Shown here: positions 9,476 to 18,215 of the stretch, piece after piece | Numbering within the stretch: position 1 is the stretch's first letter | How the letters are laid out: every line of letters starts with the position of its first letter | Assembly: GCA_964598225.1 (NCBI GenBank) | Contig: CAZRBG010000001.1 | Span: 152,415-216,414, forward strand | Length of the DNA stretch: 64,000 nucleotides | Reading direction: 5' to 3' | DNA from: SG8-4 sp964598225 | GTDB taxonomy: Bacteria > Planctomycetota > Phycisphaerae > Sedimentisphaerales > Anaerobacaceae | Notes under the pieces: model-generated | Seen by the model: only the letters and a program-made list of their open reading frames with translations | Database searches by the model: none | What the model was told of the DNA's origin: nothing | Made by a program: the position numbers and the translations under genes

Positions 9476-9628
9476 ATGGACTTTTGGATTAATCTTTGGG
9501 AAATTTTCTTCTTCGCAAGCCTTACGGTCTTTGCGGCTCTGGCCGTAGTGGTTTCTATCGGCGGTTTTTTTAATATTCGGTCGCTGTTCAAGAGCCTGAC
9601 CGAGCGAAGCGAGCAGGATGATACTTAG
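9476..9628 (+). CDS. 50-residue single-span membrane protein, putative symporter partner
   Basis: MDFWINLWEIFFFASLTVFA starts a single hydrophobic helix of about 25 residues, followed by a short charged tail ending TERSEQDDT. It begins 6 bp after the symporter stop and ends 9 bp before the next gene, so it is translated within the operon. Small one-span accessory subunits are known for other sodium symporters (for example MetS with MetP), and similar small proteins are annotated beside SSS genes. I infer that it stabilises or modulates the symporter. Confidence 0.75.
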   Translation: MDFWINLWEIFFFASLTVFAALAVVVSIGGFFNIRSLFKSLTERSEQDDT

Positions 9629-9637
9629 AATCGCCCG

Positions 9638-10783
9638 ATGATGACCCGGCGGCAAAGACTGATGGCTACCCTGCGCGGCGAACCGGTTGACCGGCCCGCC
9701 GTCAATTTCTATGAGGTCGGAGGCTTCGACGTCGATCAGTGCGATCCGAATGAGTTCAACGTCTATAACGATCCATCCTGGCGGCCGCTGCTTGAGCTGG
9801 CCGAGCAACAATCCGATCTTATTCGGATGCGCAGTCCCGTCAAGTCGCGCAGCCACGAAGTCGAGGCCGATAGTCCCCGCAGTGAGTTCTTCAAGACAGA
9901 AGAATATTTTGAGGGCCGCTGCCGTTTCAGGCGGGTAACCTTGAAGATTGCAGGAAGAACAATGACGTCGCTGACGCGGCGAAGTCCGGAGGTCGACACG
10001 ATATGGACCATCGAACATCTGCTCAAAGACGCGGATGATCTCAAAGCCTATCTGGAATTGCCTGATGAAGTCTTCGCTGAGGAGCTTGACATCGATCATC
10101 TGATTGAAGAGGATGAGAAGCTCGCAGAGCGCGGCATTGTTATGGTAGATACCGACGACCCGATCTGTGCCGCGGCGTCGCTTTTCAGTATGGAAGACTA
10201 TACCGTCGTTGCCTTGACTGAGCAGAGGCTGTTTCATCGATTGCTCGAGAAGCTCTCGCGCCGCATATATGCAAGGACCGAAAGAACGGCCACAGAATTC
10301 GCGGGACATTTATGGCGCGTGTACGGTCCGGAGTATGCCGCAGAGCCTTACCTGCCGCCGCATCTGTTCGAGGAATATGTCGTGCGTTATACAGGCCCGA
10401 TGGTGGAGATGATTCAAAGCAACGGCGGTTTCGCCTGCATCCATTGCCACGGCAGGATTCGCGCCGTTCTCGATCATATAGTCGGGATGGGAGCTGCCGC
10501 GATTGACCCAATCGAGCCATCGCCGCAGGGGGACGTCGAGCTGGCGGATGTTCGCCGAAAATACGGCGAGAGGCTGGTGCTTTTCGGCAACATCGAGTAC
10601 GCCCACATCGAGAACACAGAACCGGCGCATTTCAAGAAGATCGTGGAAAAGTGTCTCAAAGATGGAACACACGGTACGGGCAGAGGCTTTGTCCTTATGC
10701 CGTCTGCGGCCCCGATCGGTCGCAAGGTCACGGCTCAGATTCTGGCCAACTACGAGACAATGGTCCGGCTGGCCTGTTCGTAG
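9638..10783 (+). CDS. Uroporphyrinogen decarboxylase-like (URO-D fold) protein
   Basis: A 381-residue protein opening RRQRLMATLRGEPVDRPAV, the hallmark N-terminus of the URO-D superfamily. Later FACIHCHGRIRAVLDHI and a near-terminal GRGFVLMPSAAPIG fit the barrel. In planctomycetes this group is mostly not haem biosynthetic; relatives include corrinoid-dependent methyltransferases, and no haem genes lie nearby. Here it closes an operon with a symporter and a DUF5107 lipoprotein, suggesting substrate demethylation or catabolism. ATG 9638 and ATG 9641 are both possible starts. The stop codon TAG lies in a palindromic repeat (10780-10802). Confidence 0.8.
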   Translation: MMTRRQRLMATLRGEPVDRPAVNFYEVGGFDVDQCDPNEFNVYNDPSWRPLLELAEQQSDLIRMRSPVKSRSHEVEADSPRSEFFKTEEYFEGRCRFRRVTLKIAGRTMTSLTRRSPEVDTIWTIEHLLKDADDLKAYLELPDEVFAEELDIDHLIEEDEKLAERGIVMVDTDDPICAAASLFSMEDYTVVALTEQRLFHRLLEKLSRRIYARTERTATEFAGHLWRVYGPEYAAEPYLPPHLFEEYVVRYTGPMVEMIQSNGGFACIHCHGRIRAVLDHIVGMGAAAIDPIEPSPQGDVELADVRRKYGERLVLFGNIEYAHIENTEPAHFKKIVEKCLKDGTHGTGRGFVLMPSAAPIGRKVTAQILANYETMVRLACS

Positions 10784-10863
10784 TGACGCCATAAGGCGTT
10801 TTTTTGGTCATGAACAAGGGCGAGATGCCCTCGCTATAAACGCCTTACGGCATCACTATAAAC
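10780..10863. repeat. Inverted pair of palindromic repeats (copies C and D) between convergent genes
   Basis: Copy C (10780-10802) reads GTAGTGACGCCATAAGGCGT, the reverse complement of the copy A core. Copy D (10838-10863) reads AACGCCTTACGGCATCAC plus TATAAAC in direct orientation. Between them GGGCGAGATGCCCTCGC forms a further small hairpin. The pair can fold into one long stem, and each half alone folds too. It holds the TAG stop of the URO-D-like gene and touches the end of the pseudogene on the other strand, so it is well placed to be a bidirectional terminator. Confidence 0.65.
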
Positions 10864-11326
10864 TAAAGAGGCGTTGCATCGAACAGGAGAACATCAAAGG
10901 ATTCGATCCTGAATGTTTGTTCTCTTCCGGCAGTCAGCACAATCGCCTCACTTCGGCCATCCTCTTTCCACGGACTCTTAAGAGAGTACTTTCGTGCCGC
11001 ACCTTGAGGTAATTCGAATCCTAATTGCGGATCATCCCACCCATCGTCCAGAACGAACGAGCTTATCCTGACTCCACGCTTTTCGGTCAACTCTTTGCCG
11101 AACAGTTCGACAACCTCGATGAATTGCTCGGGCTGAACCTTTCCCATTCAAACCTCAGGGCTTGCTTCTCCAACACGATCTTGCTATCGGAGATACTTGC
11201 GCGAGCCTTACCAGGCGCGGCAGCCGGGAACGGCAGCGACGGTAGAGCTTTCGCGTAGCCTGCCACGGACAAAAGAGTAAAGATAAGCGATAAAAGGAAC
11301 GAATATTCGGAGCTTCGTCTAATCAT
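10863..11326 (-). pseudogene. Remnant of a secreted alpha-galactosidase-like (GH36-type) glycosidase
   Basis: A good start (ATG at 11326, AAGGAG upstream) and signal peptide (FLLSLIFTLLSVAGYAKA) lead into about 60 residues. The frame then shifts near 11145, and a second frame continues with FGKELTEKRGVRISSFVLDD followed by GWDDP. A C-terminal tail follows at once (VLTAGREQTFRIESFDVLLF). The SFVLDDGWDD motif is a catalytic-core hallmark of GH36-like glycosidases, which are usually over 600 residues. Only about 150 residues remain, so at least two internal deletions plus a frameshift have destroyed the gene. The family assignment rests on recalled motif similarity. Confidence 0.7.
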
Positions 11327-11454
11327 TTTGCAACTCCTTACGGCCACAACCGAATTGCATTTTTGTCGTTACTGTTTACATCGTGCCATGTCTGCTCTAT
11401 GATAAGGCAATCAGAATCTGTTTCAATTATATTCGCTTTTGCGGATAACGTCGG

Positions 11455-12396
11455 ATGATAGAGACGGCAAATAAAGAGAAATATCGGGGCCTCATTGCGG
11501 CGGTTTTTACTCCCTTTGCCGCAGACGGGACCTTGAATCCGGATTTGGTGCCGGCGATTGTAGAGCATCTCATCGGCGATGGGATACGCGGCATTTACGT
11601 CTGCGGCACGACCGGGGAGGGGCCGCTGCTCTCGGGCGATGAGCGTCGTGCCGTCGCCCGGGCCTACGTGGATGCTGTCGGCAGGCGAATTCCCGTCATC
11701 GTTCAGGTTGGCCACAACAGCCTGACCGAAGCTCGCGGCCTGGCGGTGCACGCCCGTCAAGTCGGCGCCGATGCGATATCCGCCGTTCCGCCAATGTACT
11801 TCAAACCGGAATCAACCGAGGTGCTCGTCGAGTGTCTGCGCGAGATCACGTCGGCTGTGCCGGAGCTTCCATTCTTTTACTATCACATACCAAGGTTCAC
11901 GGGGGCGCAGATTGACGTGCTCGAACTGCTGCGGCGGGCCGAACGGGAGCTTCCCGGTTTTATCGGCATAAAATACAGCGCTGCGACCGTAAACGAGTAC
12001 CAGGAATGTCTCGACTTTGTCGAAGATCGCTATGCAATTCTTTTCGGCTGCGACGAAATGCTGCTGAGTGGTTTATCCGCCGGAGCCGCCGGTGCGGTCG
12101 GAAGCACATATAACTTTGCCGCTCCGCTTTACAATTCACTGATTACGGCATTCGAACGGAGAGATTTAGAAGCCGCCCGGCGATTTCAAAGCCTGTCTTT
12201 GAAGATGATTCGCTTGATGTACAAGTATAGGGGATTGCCCGCATTCAAGGCGACGATGGGATTGTTAGGTTTGGATTGCGGCCCAGCCCGGCTGCCGATC
12301 CAGACCCTGTCAGCCGATGAAGTTCAGGCTATGAAGCTGGATCTGGAACACATAGGTTTCTTCGACTGGTCAAGGAGAACAAAAAAGCGCCGCTAA
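11455..12396 (+). CDS. Dihydrodipicolinate synthase / N-acetylneuraminate lyase family aldolase
   Basis: A 313-residue class I aldolase. The GTTGEGPLLSGDER motif binds the pyruvate carboxylate, and GIKYSA near residue 171 carries the Schiff-base lysine. FFYYHIPRFTG resembles the NanA sub-group more than DapA, so cleavage of N-acetylneuraminate or a related 2-keto-3-deoxy sugar acid is favoured over lysine synthesis. The upstream sequence lacks a strong ribosome binding site. It stands alone between the glycosidase remnant and the convergent disulfide oxidoreductase. Substrate identity is uncertain. Confidence 0.85.
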   Translation: MIETANKEKYRGLIAAVFTPFAADGTLNPDLVPAIVEHLIGDGIRGIYVCGTTGEGPLLSGDERRAVARAYVDAVGRRIPVIVQVGHNSLTEARGLAVHARQVGADAISAVPPMYFKPESTEVLVECLREITSAVPELPFFYYHIPRFTGAQIDVLELLRRAERELPGFIGIKYSAATVNEYQECLDFVEDRYAILFGCDEMLLSGLSAGAAGAVGSTYNFAAPLYNSLITAFERRDLEAARRFQSLSLKMIRLMYKYRGLPAFKATMGLLGLDCGPARLPIQTLSADEVQAMKLDLEHIGFFDWSRRTKKRR

Positions 12397-12507
12397 CGGC
12401 GAGATCCGTTTCTTTCAGGAAACCTTATCGTTGCATCGCAGAATTCTTTCGATTCCTCAGTAATCCATGTCTCATTTAGATTGTCGTGCTTTCCTGGTCC
12501 TTGGAAA

Positions 12508-13935
12508 TCAACAGAGAGGAGCTTCCGGGCAACTGCCGCATAGTGTTAATGCAGGTGATTTGTGTTTGTCCGGGAGCTGTTTTGCGGCGTCCTTGAGTGC
12601 CGTCCTTAAACCTTCTTCGATAGTGGGATGGTAGAACGGCATCCGGAGGACATCAAACAGGGTTAGTTCTTGTTGTATGGCTAAAGCCAATTGGTGCGCG
12701 AGATGCTCGGCGTCGGGGCAGATAAATTCTGCTCCCAGGACCCGGCCGTTTCCAGTGTCTACATAAATATGGAAAAGGCCCTCGTTTCGCATCTCAAGCA
12801 TCGCACGTGATTGTTGGGAAAAATCCGCCTTGCCGACGACAAACGATCGTTCGCTGCTTTTGAGTTGCTCATAGGTCAGACCCACGGCGCCAACTTCCGG
12901 ATCGGTGAATATCAGTGCTAAAGGTATCCTGCGGCAATAACACTCGATTTTGTCCGATGAGCTGTTGCGGCCCGCTATAAAGCCCTCGTCCAGGACTTCG
13001 TGCAGAATCGGGCGGCACCCGTTTACGTCTCCGGCAATGAATACAGGTAGATCGGCGACCTGCATGGTGCTCGCATCGAACGGTGGCATGCCCCGTTCGT
13101 CCAGCGAGACGCCGAGGTTCTCAAAACCCAGACCCCGCAGTCCCGGTTCAATACCTGCGGCTACGATTGCAGAATCGACGGTCACCTCGAGATTCTGGCG
13201 ACTTACTAAAAGACCCTGACCGTTCTCCTGGAGCTTAACAGCAGCACCGAGATGAATGGGAAATTCTTTTCGTAAAATGCGAAGAGACTCACTATCGATA
13301 TCCGGATTCGTGATTGTCCCAATGGTTTCCTTCATTTCAAAACCAGTGATCTCAATTCCCAGACGACTGAGGGTCTGGCCGAGTTCCAGGCCGATTGGTC
13401 CCAGGCCGATAACAGCAATTCGTCGGGGCAGGTCCTCCTGCTCGAAGATAGTCTCGCTGGTGAGTATACGGTCTCCGAATTTTTTCCAGGGATCCGGTAC
13501 TTTCGGGCGGGCGCCCGCTGCGATAATAATCTTCTCGGTTTCGATCTCCGTACTATCTATGCGAATACGGTTGGGCGCCGTTATTCGCGCCGATCCTCTG
13601 ACCAGGTGGTCGCCGGCAACACGCTCCGTAGCCGCTACCATTCCACCGGCGAAGTGATCTCTCAGTTCGCGAACGTGCTGCATTATCGCCGGGATATCCG
13701 CTCGCAATCGGTCGGCTCCCGTTATACCTTCGGCACCGAAGAGAACGCGTCGATGATAATCTCTGGCTACGCTGATCAGCGCTTTTGAGGGCATGCATCC
13801 GACGCGTGCACACTTTGTGCCGAGAGGGCCGTTATCGACCATTATGAAACTGTCGGTACGGTCGCGAACCTGCCGCAAAGCGGACAGTCCCGCGCTGCCG
13901 GCGCCTATGATAGCAACTTGTACCTTTTCCTGCAT
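12508..13935 (-). CDS. FAD-dependent pyridine nucleotide-disulfide oxidoreductase (dihydrolipoyl dehydrogenase-like)
   Basis: A 475-residue flavoenzyme. GAGSAG (residues 11-16) binds FAD, CARVGC (C42 and C47) is the redox disulfide, GLGPIG (177-182) binds NAD(P)H, and YHPTIEEGL near 445 supplies the family histidine. This layout fits dihydrolipoyl dehydrogenases and mercuric reductase-like enzymes. No E2 or pyruvate dehydrogenase genes are nearby, so a stress-related reductase role is possible. The C-terminus ends CGSCPEAPLC, adding three cysteines at about 466, 469 and 475, not usual for dihydrolipoyl dehydrogenase. It follows the UPF0182 gene by 9 bp and is probably co-transcribed. Confidence 0.85.
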   Translation of the reverse strand: MQEKVQVAIIGAGSAGLSALRQVRDRTDSFIMVDNGPLGTKCARVGCMPSKALISVARDYHRRVLFGAEGITGADRLRADIPAIMQHVRELRDHFAGGMVAATERVAGDHLVRGSARITAPNRIRIDSTEIETEKIIIAAGARPKVPDPWKKFGDRILTSETIFEQEDLPRRIAVIGLGPIGLELGQTLSRLGIEITGFEMKETIGTITNPDIDSESLRILRKEFPIHLGAAVKLQENGQGLLVSRQNLEVTVDSAIVAAGIEPGLRGLGFENLGVSLDERGMPPFDASTMQVADLPVFIAGDVNGCRPILHEVLDEGFIAGRNSSSDKIECYCRRIPLALIFTDPEVGAVGLTYEQLKSSERSFVVGKADFSQQSRAMLEMRNEGLFHIYVDTGNGRVLGAEFICPDAEHLAHQLALAIQQELTLFDVLRMPFYHPTIEEGLRTALKDAAKQLPDKHKSPALTLCGSCPEAPLC

Positions 13936-13944
13936 TTCTTGCTC

Positions 13945-16797
13945 TTACTTATTGGAAGTGGACGAATCAGCTTCCGGTGCGTTCGGCTCACCTACCTTCG
14001 ACAACCTCTTCAGAGAATCAGATAAAGTCTTTAGCTGATCGGAAGCTCGATCGAAGTCCTTGTCTCCAAGGGCGCTTAGGTAGCTTTCAAAAGCTTCGTT
14101 CGCCTCCTTCACGAGCTGGCCGAAAGATTTTCCAACAGAAATTCCTTCTTCGATTGCCGGCGGTTTTTCGCCCTCCTCGAACAGTCCGTATAGCGCCTTG
14201 TCAAATGTCTCGGCGTAGCTGAGGTTGTCATTGTGCATAACAGCCACCAATCTGAGCTCGGGATATGCCGCCGTCTCGGCCTGCAGGTAGATCGGTTCGA
14301 CGTATATGAGAGTATCTTCTACGGGGATAGCCAGGACGTTGCCGCGGATAACGCGAGAGCCGCGCTGGTCCCAGAGTGACAAACGTTGCGACAGGGCGGC
14401 GTCCTGATCGATTTTTGTCTCCACTTGCTGCGTACCCAGGACTCGTTTTTCCTTGGGAAATTTGTAGGCCAGCAGCCGCCCGTAATTCTGCGGATCGCAC
14501 ATTCCCGCGATCCAGCCGATAAGCACTTGCTTATTCTTCGGTGTGAACGGCTGCATCAGGACAAATTCCGCCTGATCCGAACTCGGCGGCTCCCATATAA
14601 TATAGTAAGGCTGTACAGGTTGGGATGAGCCATAGTATTTCTCGGTGGCTCGAACCCAAAGGTCTTCCTGGTTGTAAAAGACGGCAGGATCGGTCATGTG
14701 ATATTTCGAAAATACCGTTCCCTGAACCAGCAAGAGGTCGGAAGGATATCTTATATGTTCCAGGATTTTCTCGGGCATTTGATCCCGGCTCTTGAACAGC
14801 TTCGGGAACACCCCTCGCCATGCCTTTACAAGCGGATCGTTCGGCTCGAAAATGTAGAATTCAGCAGTCCCATTGAAGGCATCGACAACAGCTTTGACGG
14901 AGTTGCGCATGTAATTAATTCCGTTCAGATCCCGGCGAATATCTGTGGTTTGCAGCCTTCTTCTGAGCGATCTTGCCGGACTTTGTGTAAAAATCGGCTC
15001 ACTGTACGGATATTTGGATGAAACGGTGTAAGCATCGATAATCCAGTAGAGCTTGCCGTCGACAAGCACGATATAAGGGTCGTCGTCGAATTTCAAAAAC
15101 GGGGCCACCGTTTTCACGCGGTCGCGTATGTGGCGATGGAACTGAATTCGACTTTCGGGTCTCGGGTAGCCCGAGAAGAACAAGCGGGTCCCGTCAAATT
15201 TCCATCCGAAAAGAAATCGCCTCCAGAGATTCTTCATGAGGACGCCGCCGGAGCCGGAATAGCTGTTATAGACGTTTTCTTCGCCGCTGGGATAATCCAG
15301 TTCTTGTTCTTCCGAATTGACAATCACATGGCTGTCGGTGAGTTCGCCGTAGTAGATTCGAGGCTGATCGACCTGCAATTCCGGATACTCGCTTCTGGGC
15401 GGAATGTCTTTCACCAACAGCTTCGGCAAACCTTCCGGGGTGAAATCATTCACGGTTGTCAGAGTGATGCCGTTTCCATGCGTATATTTGAATCGCTTGT
15501 TCACGAACGTTTGACTTCGTTGCGGAATATTTGCATGCTGCAATTCTCTGGCCGATATCATCACCTGTCGATATTGATCTTGAAAGGTATACCTATCAAT
15601 ATCGACATCTGTGAATTCGTAATACAGACGTATCTCCTGGAACTGCTCATATACTGAATCCAGTGCCCGCCAGTCCCAAAGGCGTATGTTATCGAAGATA
15701 TTTGGATTCTGTTCTATCATCGATTCGGTAAACTTCTCTGAGACGGGAAATCTTCTCTCTTCAATCTTGTTCAGACCGAAACCTCTACGAGTAAAGTTAA
15801 TGTTGTTCTCGATGTAAGGCCTTTCGAGTGTAACCTCATTCGGCTGAACTTTGAGCCATTGGAAAGCCGCGGGCACTATCCCCAGAAGAACGACCCACGC
15901 CGCAACAAGAATTACGGCAACGATGATCGTTGGAGCCATATATTGGTACGCGGGCTTGACCTCGGCCTTGCCGACAATATTTCCCAGCATGTTTCTCAGC
16001 CTGGGGACGGCCAAAACTGTCCCTGCGATCACCGTCAGGAAAATAATGACGGCGTACATCGGCAATCGGACTTTTGCGTCCGTCCAGCCAGGCCCGGTAA
16101 TTACACCCAGACCCGAATACATCAACTGAAAGCGGCTCAGGTATTTGCCCCAGGCCAGAACGAAAAGCAGACCCGCAATGCTCAAATGGATAGAGCCGAA
16201 CCCCTGCATTACTTCGACGTCCGCCCGGTCGGGTTCCTTCAACTGAATTCCGTTTTTACCAACCTTGACGAATATGGCTATAGCCGAAGTGATAACGGCG
16301 ATTAGCATGAGCACCAGCAGCAAGTTCTGAGCGGCATCGTAAATGGGAAGTGTGAATAGGTAGAAACCGGTGTCCCGGCCGAAAATCGGGTCCTCAGTGC
16401 CGGTTGTAACTCTGTTCAAAAAAAGCAGCAGCCTGTCCCAGTTGCTCAGTGCCCAGCGGCCGGCAACATAGGCGCCGACCACATTGGCGCTTAATGTCAA
16501 AGCTCTCTTTATTTTTGAAATATGCCACGTAAGAGCGGATATCACAATTATTCCGAAGACCGCTCCGGCTGCCCCGAGGCTTATCTTTGTGAGTATCACC
16601 TTCCAGAAACGATGTTCGTATTCTATGGCGTCAAACCAGAGAGCTTCTCCCCAGAAACCCAAAAACCAAAAGAAGATACCGGTCAGGACGGCCAGACCCG
16701 CCCCCGCCGCAACCTGCCCCCATTTCTCTCTGGTCAATCCTCGACCGATCAACAAAAATGCGACAGCAAGTAACAGTAGAATCAACAAAGTATACAT
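13945..16797 (-). CDS. UPF0182 family large membrane protein
   Basis: A 950-residue protein with about seven transmembrane segments in the first 320 residues, followed by a large soluble region (NNINFTRRGFGLNKIEERRF, YTHGNGITLTTVNDFTPEGL). These are hallmarks of UPF0182/COG1615. The C-terminal 60 residues are a charged helix. The function of the family is unknown; it occurs in actinobacteria, cyanobacteria and others. Start ATG 16797 has GGAAA upstream. It leads the two-gene unit with the disulfide oxidoreductase. Confidence 0.9.
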   Translation of the reverse strand: MYTLLILLLLAVAFLLIGRGLTREKWGQVAAGAGLAVLTGIFFWFLGFWGEALWFDAIEYEHRFWKVILTKISLGAAGAVFGIIVISALTWHISKIKRALTLSANVVGAYVAGRWALSNWDRLLLFLNRVTTGTEDPIFGRDTGFYLFTLPIYDAAQNLLLVLMLIAVITSAIAIFVKVGKNGIQLKEPDRADVEVMQGFGSIHLSIAGLLFVLAWGKYLSRFQLMYSGLGVITGPGWTDAKVRLPMYAVIIFLTVIAGTVLAVPRLRNMLGNIVGKAEVKPAYQYMAPTIIVAVILVAAWVVLLGIVPAAFQWLKVQPNEVTLERPYIENNINFTRRGFGLNKIEERRFPVSEKFTESMIEQNPNIFDNIRLWDWRALDSVYEQFQEIRLYYEFTDVDIDRYTFQDQYRQVMISARELQHANIPQRSQTFVNKRFKYTHGNGITLTTVNDFTPEGLPKLLVKDIPPRSEYPELQVDQPRIYYGELTDSHVIVNSEEQELDYPSGEENVYNSYSGSGGVLMKNLWRRFLFGWKFDGTRLFFSGYPRPESRIQFHRHIRDRVKTVAPFLKFDDDPYIVLVDGKLYWIIDAYTVSSKYPYSEPIFTQSPARSLRRRLQTTDIRRDLNGINYMRNSVKAVVDAFNGTAEFYIFEPNDPLVKAWRGVFPKLFKSRDQMPEKILEHIRYPSDLLLVQGTVFSKYHMTDPAVFYNQEDLWVRATEKYYGSSQPVQPYYIIWEPPSSDQAEFVLMQPFTPKNKQVLIGWIAGMCDPQNYGRLLAYKFPKEKRVLGTQQVETKIDQDAALSQRLSLWDQRGSRVIRGNVLAIPVEDTLIYVEPIYLQAETAAYPELRLVAVMHNDNLSYAETFDKALYGLFEEGEKPPAIEEGISVGKSFGQLVKEANEAFESYLSALGDKDFDRASDQLKTLSDSLKRLSKVGEPNAPEADSSTSNK

Positions 16798-16893
16798 GTT
16801 TCCAATTTCCCGTTATTTGTGTAACGATTCTGTAACCGGAGCGGTTTTCTGTTCTCTGAGATGGTTCTTGTTCTTGACCGGAATCATCTATGC

Positions 16894-17328
16894 TCAGGTC
16901 ATTGTTTCGATCTCAGTCGGCTCGGATATTTGTCTCAGGACCTCGTAAACGAGATGTTCGGCATTCGTCTTGGAAGCCAGGTCTCCGAGGGACAAAACAC
17001 CGACGATGTTATTATCGCCACTGAGGACCAGTAACCTGCGAACCTGTTTGCCCTTCATTAATTCGGCCGCTGCGTGGATGTCGCTGTCCGCCGAGCAGAA
17101 GAAAACCTCCGGACTCATAATGTCCTTAACCACGGTCAAAGCAGGATCTTTACACGCCGCGGCGGCCCCGACGATGTCTCGATCTGTAACAACGCCTACT
17201 GCGTTGCTGTATTCCAGCACGGGTAAGATGCCGACATCGAATCGTTGCATTGCCTCGGCCGCCTCGCTTACCATCGCACTGGAGCTTATCGCATGAGCAG
17301 GAGAACTAACCACTTCTGATACTTTCAT
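16894..17328 (-). CDS. Tandem CBS-domain protein
   Basis: A 144-residue protein made of two CBS domains (GILPVLEYSNAVGVVTDRDI and RRLLVLSGDNNIVGVLSLGD), the adenosine-nucleotide-binding pair of stand-alone CBS proteins. ATG 17328 is preferred (AGGTG upstream); a GTG two codons earlier is possible. Such proteins sense ATP/AMP or oxidise-reduce partners in stress conditions. It is 97 bp upstream of the UPF0182 gene on the same strand and may be co-regulated with it. Confidence 0.88.
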   Translation of the reverse strand: MKVSEVVSSPAHAISSSAMVSEAAEAMQRFDVGILPVLEYSNAVGVVTDRDIVGAAAACKDPALTVVKDIMSPEVFFCSADSDIHAAAELMKGKQVRRLLVLSGDNNIVGVLSLGDLASKTNAEHLVYEVLRQISEPTEIETMT

Positions 17329-17621
17329 ATTCACACCTGCATCCCTGTAATAGTACTAAAAAGCTTGAAATCGTAGAACCAATATTAAATTCCCCCTTCA
17401 GGCAATAAAATAGGCTTATTCCTTAATCCTACCTCTCCTATTGCTTAATTGGCGTTTTTTCTAATTGTTTCACTGGGTTGTCAAAATCCTGAAATCAGTG
17501 TTTACGAAGGTGAAATTAAGCAAATATCCTATTACACGCTATATGAGGATGACGTATGATTCAACTGAGTTTTTTGAGCAATATGACAATGGCGAATAAC
17601 GAAGTAAAAAGGAAAATAGAA

Positions 17622-18215
17622 ATGAATGATTTCACAAATGCCGCACAGGTCGAACCGTTGCCGGGCGTTGCGAAGCCGGAAATAACGATTTGGCGCTGGT
17701 TGCTTGGAACCGGGGTAGTGGTGATGATCCTGGGTCTGGCGGCGATTCTACTTCCCTTTGTTGCAACTATGGCAATTGAGATATTGCTTGCCGTAATTCT
17801 TATAGTCGCCGGTGTAACCCAGGGTGTCCATGCCTTCAAATCTCAACAACCCAAAGGGCTGGCCCTGAGATTGTTCGCCGCAGCCCTGTACGGTATTGTC
17901 GGAATTCTCCTCCTGGCCTTTCCGCTCAGCGGCGCTTTGACTTTGACATTGCTGCTGGCGGTACTGTTTGCGGTCGTGGGGGCTTTTAAGGTCGCTCTGG
18001 CGTTACATATAAGGCCTTTCCCGAGCTGGGGCTGGTTGATGTTCAGCGGACTGCTCGCAATTGCCCTGGGCACTCTTATATGGATGGGATTACCCGGTAC
18101 GGCAACGTGGGCTATTGGTTTGCTCGTCGGGATCGAATTGCTCTTTAGCGGCTGGACTATGATTGCTTTCGGAATATCGGTGCGCAGGAATTACAAGGAT
18201 TTGCCAAATGCTTAA
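17622..18215 (+). CDS. HdeD family acid-resistance-like membrane protein
   Basis: A 197-residue protein with six hydrophobic helices (WLLGTGVVVMILGLAAILLP, AIGLLVGIELLFSGWTMIAF), matching DUF308/HdeD in length and spacing. HdeD is linked to acid resistance in enterobacteria. ATG 17622 has AAGGA eight bases upstream; an in-frame ATG at 17556 with GAGG is an alternative that adds 22 poorly hydrophobic residues. The stop overlaps the end of the convergent TrkA-C gene by 4 bp. Its surroundings (CBS, UPF0182, TrkA-C) suggest a membrane stress block. Confidence 0.87.
   Translation: MNDFTNAAQVEPLPGVAKPEITIWRWLLGTGVVVMILGLAAILLPFVATMAIEILLAVILIVAGVTQGVHAFKSQQPKGLALRLFAAALYGIVGILLLAFPLSGALTLTLLLAVLFAVVGAFKVALALHIRPFPSWGWLMFSGLLAIALGTLIWMGLPGTATWAIGLLVGIELLFSGWTMIAFGISVRRNYKDLPNA

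Noticed and set aside
11005..11025. tRNA-like GTTCGAATCC word
   Set aside because: No cloverleaf or acceptor stem fits around it, and it lies in the glycosidase remnant.
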